Below, piece after piece: positions 1 to 6,269 of a DNA stretch of 64,000 nucleotides. This DNA comes from an uncultured SAR86 cluster bacterium (GTDB taxonomy: Bacteria; Pseudomonadota; Gammaproteobacteria; Magnimaribacterales; D2472), in NCBI GenBank assembly GCA_902605165.1, contig CACLBJ010000005.1, positions 1 through 64,000 on the forward strand, written 5' to 3'. Each line of letters starts with the position of its first letter. Within the stretch, counting starts at the first letter, position 1. The notes under the pieces are model-generated. The model saw only the letters and a program-made list of their open reading frames with translations, was not told where the DNA came from and ran no database searches. The translations under genes were made by a program, and so were the position numbers.

Positions 1-749
1 GAAATTTCAAAAAAAGTTAATGGCGGCTTATCAACATTATCAATACAAATTTCATAATATAGATCCATTCCAGTTTTCCTTTCTGCGACCTTTTTCATTT
101 TAAGATGCCCTTTATGAAGTGGATTGAATGATCCAGGAAATATTAATTCTGGTTTGTTTGCTGTATTGGAGATAAATCCGACTTTGTCATCAATTAGATC
201 AATCCAATCGTTTTTTCCTTGAACTTCAATAATTTCTATATCATCAGATACTTGAGGATAGGCGAAATCTAAAGCACAAGACTTTGAAATCAAATTTAAT
301 ATAAATGTCGATAATAAGTTTTCTTCTTCCTCACGAGATCTCTTATTTTTTTCAAGAACGCAGTTGATGACTACTGTTTGTTTTTGGTTTTGAAGGGCAA
401 TATGGAATCTATGATCACCAAGTTTATTGTAATTACTCTTCAAAGAGGCTGTGACAGCAATACCAAATAGATATTTCTTATCAATATTCGATATCTTTAA
501 CGCTTTTTTATATGCCAATGATGCCATATGAAGTGATGTTGCTTGAGAACAATAATGATCAGGTGTTTTGTTTAAATGAATGTCTAGAGACTCTCTTGAG
601 TAGGGCACATAAGATTCTAAGATAGATTGACTTGCACCAGGAACACCCATTAATGCCGAAATTGCATTAGTTCCTCCACCGCTGGATGAAATTACAAACT
701 TGTAAGGCGATTCATGAATCGCTTTAATGGATGAGTTATCAAAGATCAT
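1..749 (-). CDS. PncC/CinA-like domain fused to nucleotidylyltransferase, 3' end outside window
   Basis: Read from the reverse strand: an ATG at 747-749 opens a frame that stays open to base 1, giving about 249 residues before the window edge. The N-terminal half has the glycine/serine-rich start (SSSGGGTNAIS) and a VPGASQS...VPYSRE stretch like the CinA C-terminal / NMN amidohydrolase (PncC) family. Near residue 200 a new domain begins with PGSFNPLHKGHLKM, whose HxGH is the nucleotide-binding motif of the cytidylyl/NMN-adenylyl transferase superfamily. Such a fusion could act in pyridine-nucleotide salvage, but the substrate is inference. Its 5' end overlaps the longest possible reading of the divergent esterase, so that gene probably starts later. 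The C-terminus is not visible. Confidence 0.72.
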   Translation of the reverse strand, partial: MIFDNSSIKAIHESPYKFVISSSGGGTNAISALMGVPGASQSILESYVPYSRESLDIHLNKTPDHYCSQATSLHMASLAYKKALKISNIDKKYLFGIAVTASLKSNYNKLGDHRFHIALQNQKQTVVINCVLEKNKRSREEEENLLSTFILNLISKSCALDFAYPQVSDDIEIIEVQGKNDWIDLIDDKVGFISNTANKPELIFPGSFNPLHKGHLKMKKVAERKTGMDLYYEICIDNVDKPPLTFFEI

Positions 750-787
750 TGTCTGTAAATAATTATTATTTGCTTTATTATGCATAT

Positions 788-1675
788 ATGCGCATAAAAT
801 TGTATTTTTCTTTAGTTTGCTTATTTACTTCTTTTTCTTCTTTCACAGATAGCTTTAATAAGTTAACGTTTTCACTTTGGTCAAAACCAGATATTGAAAT
901 CTTTTATTCAATTCCTGCCGAAGTTAATGAAGATACTAAAGTCCTTTTTGTTATTCATGGCGCATCAAGGACAGCCGAATCATATTTTACAAAATGGTAT
1001 GAATATACGAATAATAAAAATATTATTCTGATTGCACCAAAGTTCGATAAATTAGCATTTCCATCTTACAACTCTCTTATTGTCGATAAAAAACTTGCTC
1101 AAGGAAAAGATTGTAAATATGAATATTCAGGTTACTGCTTAGAACCTCAAAATAATCCCAGTAATTCTTTGAGTGATTCTATTAGTTTAATATTTGACTA
1201 TTTTAGATCTAGATTCGATATTCAAGAGAACTCATATAGAATTTATGGTCACTCTGGAGGATCACAGTTTGTTCATAGGTATCTTTTATTTGGTCAGGAT
1301 GCAAGAGCTGAAAAAGCAGTTATGGCTAATGCCGGATGGTATACCTTTTTAAAAGATATTAATTATCCTTATGGTGTGAAAGATATGCCTATCTCTGAAG
1401 ATAGACTCAAATGGTTCTTATCCGTCAAAGGAGCGATTATGCTTGGTGACGAGGATACAGATCCTAACGATGGTTCACTGAGGAATGATAAAGGAGCAAA
1501 AGAGCAGGGCAATAATAGATTTCAAAGGGGCATTCGTTATTTTGAAAGAAATGTTCTCATTGCAGATTCTTTAGATATGCCATTTAGATGGAGGTTGCAA
1601 GTTGTCAAAAATGCAGCTCACGATAACTCAAAAATGATCCAAGCCGCAGCTCCATACTTGCTTGAAGACCTTTAA
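788..1675 (+). CDS. Secreted alpha/beta-hydrolase (esterase, LpqC/PHB-depolymerase-like)
   Basis: A 295-residue protein with a hydrophobic N-terminal signal peptide when started at ATG 788; an upstream ATG at 731 would add 19 residues, bury the signal and overlap the divergent gene, so 788 is preferred. The nucleophile elbow is G-H-S-G-G with Ser156. An acidic LGDEDTDP segment near residue 220 and NAAHDN near the C-terminus can supply Asp and His of the triad. The opening VLFVIHGASRTAESYF is the oxyanion-hole strand of periplasmic or secreted esterases of the COG3509 kind. The substrate is unknown; polyester, acyl-ester or feruloyl-type esters are all possible. Confidence 0.7.
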   Translation: MRIKLYFSLVCLFTSFSSFTDSFNKLTFSLWSKPDIEIFYSIPAEVNEDTKVLFVIHGASRTAESYFTKWYEYTNNKNIILIAPKFDKLAFPSYNSLIVDKKLAQGKDCKYEYSGYCLEPQNNPSNSLSDSISLIFDYFRSRFDIQENSYRIYGHSGGSQFVHRYLLFGQDARAEKAVMANAGWYTFLKDINYPYGVKDMPISEDRLKWFLSVKGAIMLGDEDTDPNDGSLRNDKGAKEQGNNRFQRGIRYFERNVLIADSLDMPFRWRLQVVKNAAHDNSKMIQAAAPYLLEDL

Positions 1676-1706
1676 ATACTTGACTTTCACACTAATGTGT
1701 CTATTA

Positions 1707-1743
1707 TGTGACATTAATGTTACAAATTGACATGTGAATGTCA
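1707..1743. promoter_or_regulatory. Two adjacent inverted repeats, operator-like
   Basis: Bases 1707-1724 form TGTGACAT-TA-ATGTTACA (one mismatch between 8-bp arms). Bases 1728-1743 form TGACAT-GTGA-ATGTCA (perfect 6-bp arms). More TGTG/CACA half-sites flank them (around 1686-1702 and 1750-1755). They lie between the esterase stop and a 26-codon open frame, on the upstream side of that frame. The arrangement looks like paired regulator binding sites; it does not fit the CRP spacing. The regulator is unknown. Confidence 0.4.
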
Positions 1744-1761
1744 CAAATGGGACACAAAATA

Positions 1762-1842
1762 ATGAGTAAAATTTTTAAAAAATTAGACGAATTAATGAAG
1801 GAAAGCTCTATAAGTAAAGTTTGTCTTAATTTTATAGATTAA
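1762..1842 (+). CDS. Possible 26-residue small protein or remnant of a truncated gene
   Basis: ATG at 1762 opens 26 codons ending at TAA 1840-1842. The peptide starts MSKIFKKLDELMKESS, a plausible amphipathic helix, and ends SKVCLNFID. It follows directly behind the paired inverted repeats and overlaps the end of the convergent metallophosphatase gene by 4 nt. No good Shine-Dalgarno sequence is visible (AAAATA precedes the ATG). It may be a short regulatory peptide, the N-terminal stump of a lost regulator gene, or chance. I do not recognise it. Confidence 0.25.
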   Translation: MSKIFKKLDELMKESSISKVCLNFID

Positions 1843-2795
1843 TAAGATAGCTTAACACTATTTATAGTCTCTCCCTCAATATCTAACAGTTCGACTAAAA
1901 CTGAGTTGTTGTCAACCTCGATAACTCCATAATTTTCTTTATAGTAAGTTTCATCTATTAAATATTCGTCACTTTCATCAAAAGAACTACCGGGCTTATT
2001 CATAGAGGAAGAGGTTATTTCATAAATTCCATCCATATTGTAGATACCGCCTCTATGTCTATCTCCTGAAACAAGCAATACATTATTTTTGTGATTATCA
2101 ATTAGGCTAAACAATCTTTTTTGCTCTAGAGGGAAGTTACTCCACTTCTCGTAAGGGTGATCTTTGGCAATTATTTGAATGGAGCTAAATACTATTAAGA
2201 AATCAAATTGATCTTTAAGTTCACTCTCTAACCAATTCCACTGAGAATTTCCAAGTATTGTTGCATCAGGATCTAGATTTTCAACATATTTTCCTTTTGG
2301 ACCACTTAATTTGGATCTAAAAAATCTTGTATCTAAAAATATTAGTTTAAAAACTTTTCCTTGTATTATTTTTTCTTCTGAAAAATAAATACCATCTCTA
2401 TTATGTCTTTCATCATCTAAGGGTATTTCCCAAAAATTTAGATATATCTCTTGTGATTGTCTCTTTAGAGGATATTCTGAGCCAGCATCATTCAAACCGT
2501 AATCATGATCATCCCATATAGGTAAAATTTCTAGGCTTTGCATCCACTCAGGAAAATTATTTTTCTGTTTTTTATACGCACCCACCATTTTTCTTAGAGA
2601 CCCACTTGGTAAATCACCATAGACGTTATCTCCCAAGAAAACAAAATAATCCAAGTCTTCTTTTTCAATTGCTTCCCAAATGGGTTGAGGATAATCCTGA
2701 TCAAGGCAAGAACCAAGACCAAATTTAGTAGTCTCTGCGCTTATAAAAGATAAACTTAAGCTAGATAAAAGATATAATTTGATAAAATTATTCAT
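1839..2795 (-). CDS. PhoD-like metallophosphatase/phosphodiesterase, exported
   Basis: A 318-residue protein of the PhoD/calcineurin-like metallophosphoesterase superfamily. Metal-ligand motifs are visible in order: GSC near the N-terminus, FLGDNVYGD, IWDDHDYG and SGDRHRGG towards the C-terminus. Started at the ATG at 2793-2795 it has a clean signal peptide (MNNFIKLYLLSSLSLSFISA); a longer frame upstream to 2882 would overlap the divergent lipoprotein gene and hide the signal. Likely periplasmic hydrolysis of phosphomono- or diesters, which would fit the phosphate-scavenging genes elsewhere in the window. No Pho box was seen in the very short (16 bp) divergent spacer, so regulation is unclear. 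Confidence 0.8.
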   Translation of the reverse strand: MNNFIKLYLLSSLSLSFISAETTKFGLGSCLDQDYPQPIWEAIEKEDLDYFVFLGDNVYGDLPSGSLRKMVGAYKKQKNNFPEWMQSLEILPIWDDHDYGLNDAGSEYPLKRQSQEIYLNFWEIPLDDERHNRDGIYFSEEKIIQGKVFKLIFLDTRFFRSKLSGPKGKYVENLDPDATILGNSQWNWLESELKDQFDFLIVFSSIQIIAKDHPYEKWSNFPLEQKRLFSLIDNHKNNVLLVSGDRHRGGIYNMDGIYEITSSSMNKPGSSFDESDEYLIDETYYKENYGVIEVDNNSVLVELLDIEGETINSVKLSY

Positions 2796-2811
2796 ATATT
2801 GATTATAGTTG

Positions 2812-3540
2812 ATGATGCCATATAAAAATTTTTTAATTACTTTATTTTTTCTTGCTTCATGCAGCAAAGAAGTCTCTAACACTCAACAAAATCTCTCTGA
2901 ATTAATGCAGCCAAATCAAAACTACTTTATCTCGCAATATGAATGTACTTTGAGTCATAACAATAACTTAAATGACCTTGAGCAATACATTCCTAAACTT
3001 TCTCAACTACTTAAAAATCATACCTTTAAGCATCAACTAGATTTTTATTTTTTAGATAGCCAAGACGATCAAATTAAAAATTTTATAATCAATGTAAAAA
3101 ATAAAGAATCTATTGACCAAGAGGATCTTAGCTTATTCATCAATTCTGAAAACAATATATTTCAGTGTCTTCAAAAGAATAATAATCTTGTTGCAACTAC
3201 ATTAATTTCCAAGATAGATCAGCAAGATGATATTTTCTACTTAGAAATTCTAGATTGTGAATTTGGTCCCGATTCAAACTTTGGAACGTTTAAGGTTGCT
3301 TCAGATTATTTTTATAACCTATTGAATGAGTATAGTATTTCTTATAAAGCCGATTTTCTTAACTCAGATTCTAGTTCAAGGAACTTCTACTGGCATAACT
3401 TTTTTAATTCCTCTAAAGATAGAGATAATTTTTATGCTAGCTGGATTGATAGCGATGATTCAATTGAAATTAAGGATCTTTTTTCTGAACAATCTGAGTG
3501 CTTCTCTTCAAATTCATACATTGGCTATAAAGTCTTTTAG
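2812..3540 (+). CDS. Putative lipoprotein, first of three related secreted proteins
   Basis: About 242 residues. The N-terminus MMPYKNFLITLFFLASC ends in a lipobox (L-A-S-C, Cys17), so it is probably an outer-membrane or periplasmic lipoprotein. The mature part looks like two similar halves. Each opens with a beta-strand and a Cys (QYECTLSHNNNLNDLEQYI; LDCEFGPDSNFGTFKVASDY), followed by a helix with a Tyr/Phe-rich stretch and a later aromatic strand; each half ends near another Cys (FQC, SEC). The same plan occurs in the two genes downstream. I do not recognise the family; a ferredoxin-like or dimeric alpha-beta-barrel fold is a guess. ATG 2812 or 2815 is possible; the longer frame uses TTG 2809. 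Confidence 0.6.
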   Translation: MMPYKNFLITLFFLASCSKEVSNTQQNLSELMQPNQNYFISQYECTLSHNNNLNDLEQYIPKLSQLLKNHTFKHQLDFYFLDSQDDQIKNFIINVKNKESIDQEDLSLFINSENNIFQCLQKNNNLVATTLISKIDQQDDIFYLEILDCEFGPDSNFGTFKVASDYFYNLLNEYSISYKADFLNSDSSSRNFYWHNFFNSSKDRDNFYASWIDSDDSIEIKDLFSEQSECFSSNSYIGYKVF

Positions 3541-3670
3541 TTTTTAGGTGTTTTTTTTAACTATATATTGATTTTTTCTTTTCTTCTTGAAACAATCTTA
3601 ATTGGAGATTTGAAACATCTAAGGGAGAGATATTTCTCGTCAAATAAAACTTTTTTTTCGGAGAACATAT

Positions 3671-4420
3671 ATGAAAATTTTATACATTATTCCTTTTATT
3701 TTTTCTATGAGTCTGCTTGCGCAGGATCAAGAATATAAATATGAACCAGTAAGCAACAAGGCTGAATACTATATTGGCTCATTCAATAAGGGAAAAAACT
3801 TAGATGATTTAGTTGACTGGTATGAAGACTTCGCGGACTGGGCAGAAGATCAAGGCGATACTTATGATTCAATGACAGTAGCAATCCTCACACCATATTT
3901 TAATAACGATTTATCAACACATGACACTATGTGGGTAAATACATGGCCTGGCCCAGTAGAACAATATGCAGGTTTGGATATGTGGATGAAAGAAGGTCAA
4001 GAACTATTAGAGGACTTGCCATCAACAAATTCAGCAGTAATAGATACCTGGCAATGGGTGATATCTGAACCGAGAGAAATGAAGGCAGGAAATATGATGG
4101 CTGCTGTATATTCAGAATGTTATCTTGATGAAGGTGTAAACATGAGAATGGTTTATGATTTATATAAAGATTTTGCAATTTATGCTCAAGAGAATGGAGA
4201 TACTGTAGGAAGGAAACTGATTGTTCCATCATCAAAAACAACTTCTGATGCAGACTTCCATAGATTGTTATACACATCAAGCGTTGCAGAAATGGGAACT
4301 AATGCTGCACTTTTTTGGGATAAGCTATCTGATTCGGATGCTGTTAAGGCTATGCAAGGATGGGAATGCAAAAATGCTGTCGAATATATGGGCATGGCTA
4401 TGAGAGCAGCGGAGCAATGA
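3671..4420 (+). CDS. Secreted duplicated-domain protein, second of three paralogs
   Basis: 249 residues with signal peptide (MKILYIIPFIFSMSLLAQ, cleavage near LAQ/DQ) and a good ribosome site (CGGAGA) 8-13 bases before the ATG. Repeat 1 begins YYIGSFNKGKNLDDLVDWYEDF; repeat 2 begins YSECYLDEGVNMRMVYDLYKDF. Both continue to an aromatic strand (MWVNTWPGP / LLYTSSVAEM) and a closing Cys (GWECKN in repeat 2). Repeat 1 lacks the opening Cys. The protein overlaps the next gene by ATGA, implying translational coupling. Function unknown; a small-ligand-binding or structural role outside the inner membrane is inferred only from export and fold-like pattern. Confidence 0.65.
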   Translation: MKILYIIPFIFSMSLLAQDQEYKYEPVSNKAEYYIGSFNKGKNLDDLVDWYEDFADWAEDQGDTYDSMTVAILTPYFNNDLSTHDTMWVNTWPGPVEQYAGLDMWMKEGQELLEDLPSTNSAVIDTWQWVISEPREMKAGNMMAAVYSECYLDEGVNMRMVYDLYKDFAIYAQENGDTVGRKLIVPSSKTTSDADFHRLLYTSSVAEMGTNAALFWDKLSDSDAVKAMQGWECKNAVEYMGMAMRAAEQ

Positions 4421-5196
4421 TGAAAAGAATATTTACATTATTAATTTTCTTTGGATCTATTTCGGTAGTTTCGGAAACGTCGGAGCAATATATTCATAGA
4501 TCAGAATTTTTCTTTTGCAATTATAATGAAGGTAAAAATTATAATGATTTGCTTGCTGAACAAGCTCCATATGAAGATTTTTTAAAAGAATATGATCTTC
4601 AATACAATAGAATTAATCTAACTCCTATTTGGGACAATGAGCAGGAGTATGACTATGTAATGTGGGGTAATTGGCCAACCGGTCAAGATCAGTATACAGA
4701 ATGGGGCGCTTACATGAATGATTATCCCGAATGGGCAGAAAAGAATGGTGTTCCATCTCAAGTTGCTGGTAAGTGTAAGTCAACCTCATCGATGAGATTT
4801 CATTCAGTACTTCGTCTCCGAATACCTATGGAGGAAAGAGACGAAAGAATATTTACTGATTGGAGAACATGTAAGTTAACGGATGATGCTGATATTTCTG
4901 AATTAAAAGCTCTTTATGCCAAACAAGAAAAGTTAGCAAAAGACTTTGGATTAAATGGATGGGGTGTAAGTTTCTTTACTCCTTACAGAGGTATTCAAGA
5001 TGATCCAGGTTGGGATTTAATCATGATGACACATTGGTATAACGCAGAAAGCAGGGTAAATATGATTAGTTCTTATAGAGACTACACAGATTTGCTTAGA
5101 GAATCGGGAATATATGAAGAGAGATCTAAGCATATTGATTCATGTTCAGGTGCAAATACATATCAAGGTCATATGGTTTACAACACTCATAAGTAA
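4417..5196 (+). CDS. Secreted duplicated-domain protein, third of three paralogs
   Basis: 259 residues from the ATG at 4417 (or 4420), which overlaps the preceding stop; a frame opening at 4360 lies within the upstream gene and is unlikely. Signal peptide MMKRIFTLLIFFGSISVVSE. Repeat 1: FFFCNYNEGKNYNDLLAEQ, then YDYVMWGNWPTGQ, closing with GKCKS. Repeat 2: DWRTCKLTDDADISELKALY, then DLIMMTHWYN, closing with DSCSG. The Cys pairs at the start and end of each repeat could form disulfides in the periplasm. Same architecture as the two upstream genes. A strong terminator follows directly, so 3671-5196 is probably one transcription unit. Confidence 0.65.
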   Translation: MMKRIFTLLIFFGSISVVSETSEQYIHRSEFFFCNYNEGKNYNDLLAEQAPYEDFLKEYDLQYNRINLTPIWDNEQEYDYVMWGNWPTGQDQYTEWGAYMNDYPEWAEKNGVPSQVAGKCKSTSSMRFHSVLRLRIPMEERDERIFTDWRTCKLTDDADISELKALYAKQEKLAKDFGLNGWGVSFFTPYRGIQDDPGWDLIMMTHWYNAESRVNMISSYRDYTDLLRESGIYEERSKHIDSCSGANTYQGHMVYNTHK

Positions 5197-5210
5197 TACC
5201 TGTAAAACCT

Positions 5211-5240
5211 AAAAAAGGGGCTTATGCCCCTTTTTTCTTT
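5211..5240 (+). terminator. Rho-independent terminator after the three-paralog genes
   Basis: AAAAAAGGGG-CTTATG-CCCCTTTTTT hairpin followed by more T. The A-tract/T-tract symmetry would let it work on either strand. Confidence 0.88.
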
Positions 5241-5246
5241 TATAAT
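5241..5246 (+). promoter_or_regulatory. -10 box of the tRNA-Gly promoter
   Basis: A perfect TATAAT lies 12 bases before the first base of the tRNA. No convincing -35 hexamer is visible, because that position falls in the preceding terminator hairpin. Confidence 0.5.
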
Positions 5247-5258
5247 ACAAACATCTTT

Positions 5259-5334
5259 GCGGGTGTGGTGTTAACGGCTAGCACAATAGCCTTCCAAGCT
5301 ATTGGTACGGGTTCGAATCCCGTCACCCGCTCCA
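5259..5334 (+). tRNA. tRNA-Gly (anticodon TCC)
   Basis: Acceptor arms GCGGGTG (5259-5265) and CACCCGC (5324-5330), discriminator T and encoded CCA (5332-5334). Anticodon stem ATAGC/GCTAT (5286-5290, 5298-5302) with loop CTTCCAA; anticodon TCC at 5293-5295. T-loop GGTTCGAATCC is present. It reads GGA/GGG codons. Single gene flanked by two terminators. Confidence 0.97.
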
Positions 5335-5341
5335 TCAAAAC

Positions 5342-5368
5342 AAAAGCGGACCAAGGCCCGCTTTTAGT
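5342..5368 (+). terminator. Terminator downstream of tRNA-Gly
   Basis: AAAAGCGG (5342-5349) pairs with CCGCTTTT (5358-5365) around an 8-base loop, starting 7 bases after the tRNA CCA end. Confidence 0.75.
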
Positions 5369-5443
5369 TGACCCCTGGGGAAAAAAAATTAAGAGGAATT
5401 GGTCAACACTTATATAGACATCCATTTTCTGGATTAGTTCAAT

Positions 5444-6178
5444 TTATGTAAAGAAAATTATAAATATTGTAGAGAAACCCATTCCAGTCCCAAATGGTAA
5501 AAGTTTATTTTCTTTGGAAGATATTAGGTAAATGATTAATGAAATAATTGACGCCCCAAGAACAATTGGTCCAATTAACTTATAGCCCAATACAGAGCAA
5601 ATAGCTGCTAGAAAAATAAAGTCACCATCACCAATACCATCTCTAGATTTAATAGTCTTAAAAATAAAATTAATTATCCATAAAGAGGTGTAACCCAAAC
5701 AAAGACCAATAAGCGATTCTAAAATTGAGATTTTAATATCTAAATATGCTAAGCCTAAACCCAAAAGTATTATCAAAATACTTATATTTGTTGATAGTAA
5801 TAGAAATTTATAATCTAGAAGAATTTGCATGATTATTAATATGCAAACTATGTATTTCAAAATACTAATCCAAGAGACTTCAAATGTAACAAAGAATACA
5901 ACTGAAAAAATACCCATCAAAATTTCATAAAACAAATAGGAGGACTTAATTGGAGATTTACAGTGCCAGCACTTTCCTTTTAAAAATATATAACTAAAGA
6001 TTGGTATGAGCATCAGAGGATTAAGAGTTTTTTTACATTGAGGGCAAAAGGAGGGTGGACTCACAATCGATATATTTGATGATTCCATTTGAAATGACTG
6101 CCTATTTATATAACTGAAAATAAAGCTCCCAAAAATAGACCCAATAAAGAAAAATATTAAGTAATCTATAAAAAACAA
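5444..6178 (-). CDS. gspO: Type IV prepilin peptidase (GspO/PilD)
   Basis: 244-residue polytopic membrane protease that would cleave and may N-methylate the pseudopilins GspG-GspK encoded at 18.8-21.6 kb. The N-terminal cytoplasmic domain has the Zn tetracysteine pair CPQC...CWHC; about seven hydrophobic segments follow. The catalytic aspartates are probably in LLDYKF and GIGDGDF. Variation from the family: the second motif has GDGDF rather than GDxK, and the usual FGPF/Y sequence is FGTG. The start is TTG at 6178; the first in-frame ATG is near residue 31 and would delete TM1. It is the last gene of a minus-strand operon, starting one base after the small membrane ORF. Confidence 0.85.
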   Translation of the reverse strand: MFFIDYLIFFFIGSIFGSFIFSYINRQSFQMESSNISIVSPPSFCPQCKKTLNPLMLIPIFSYIFLKGKCWHCKSPIKSSYLFYEILMGIFSVVFFVTFEVSWISILKYIVCILIIMQILLDYKFLLLSTNISILIILLGLGLAYLDIKISILESLIGLCLGYTSLWIINFIFKTIKSRDGIGDGDFIFLAAICSVLGYKLIGPIVLGASIISLIIYLISSKENKLLPFGTGMGFSTIFIIFFT

Positions 6179-6179
6179 T

Positions 6180-6269
6180 TTACTTTCTTTTTGTAAAGAA
6201 ATAACAAAAGACTAAAAAAAGTAATGTTGGAACTGCATATATTGAAATCACTATTAATTTATCAATCAT
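6180..6269 (-). CDS. 29-residue single-pass membrane peptide
   Basis: ATG at 6267-6269 overlaps the 3' end of ggt by 8 nt (ATGATTGA) and the frame ends with TAA one base before the gspO start. The peptide begins MIDKLIVISIYAVPTLLFLV and ends CYFFTKRK: one hydrophobic helix with a basic C-terminal tail, the profile expected of a small membrane protein. The exact nesting between two genes of one operon makes chance less likely, although no similarity is recognised. It could assist the prepilin peptidase, serve only for translational coupling, or be independent. Confidence 0.5.
   Translation of the reverse strand: MIDKLIVISIYAVPTLLFLVFCYFFTKRK

Noticed and set aside
1690-1745. CRP-binding site
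   Set aside because: TGTGA and TCACA halves occur, but their spacing is not the 6 bases of a CRP site.
3927-4395. Reverse-strand frames of 117 and 69 codons inside the paralog gene
   Set aside because: They lie antisense to a gene with signal peptide, ribosome site and family repeats; no ribosome site or recognisable family.
5371-5388. Extra terminator CCCCTGGGG with A-tract
   Set aside because: The loop would be one base; not a feasible hairpin.
5240-5425. Reverse-strand 61-codon frame over the tRNA-Gly region
   Set aside because: It reads through the tRNA and both terminators; its ERVTGFEPVPIAW sequence is the well-known false translation of a tRNA gene.
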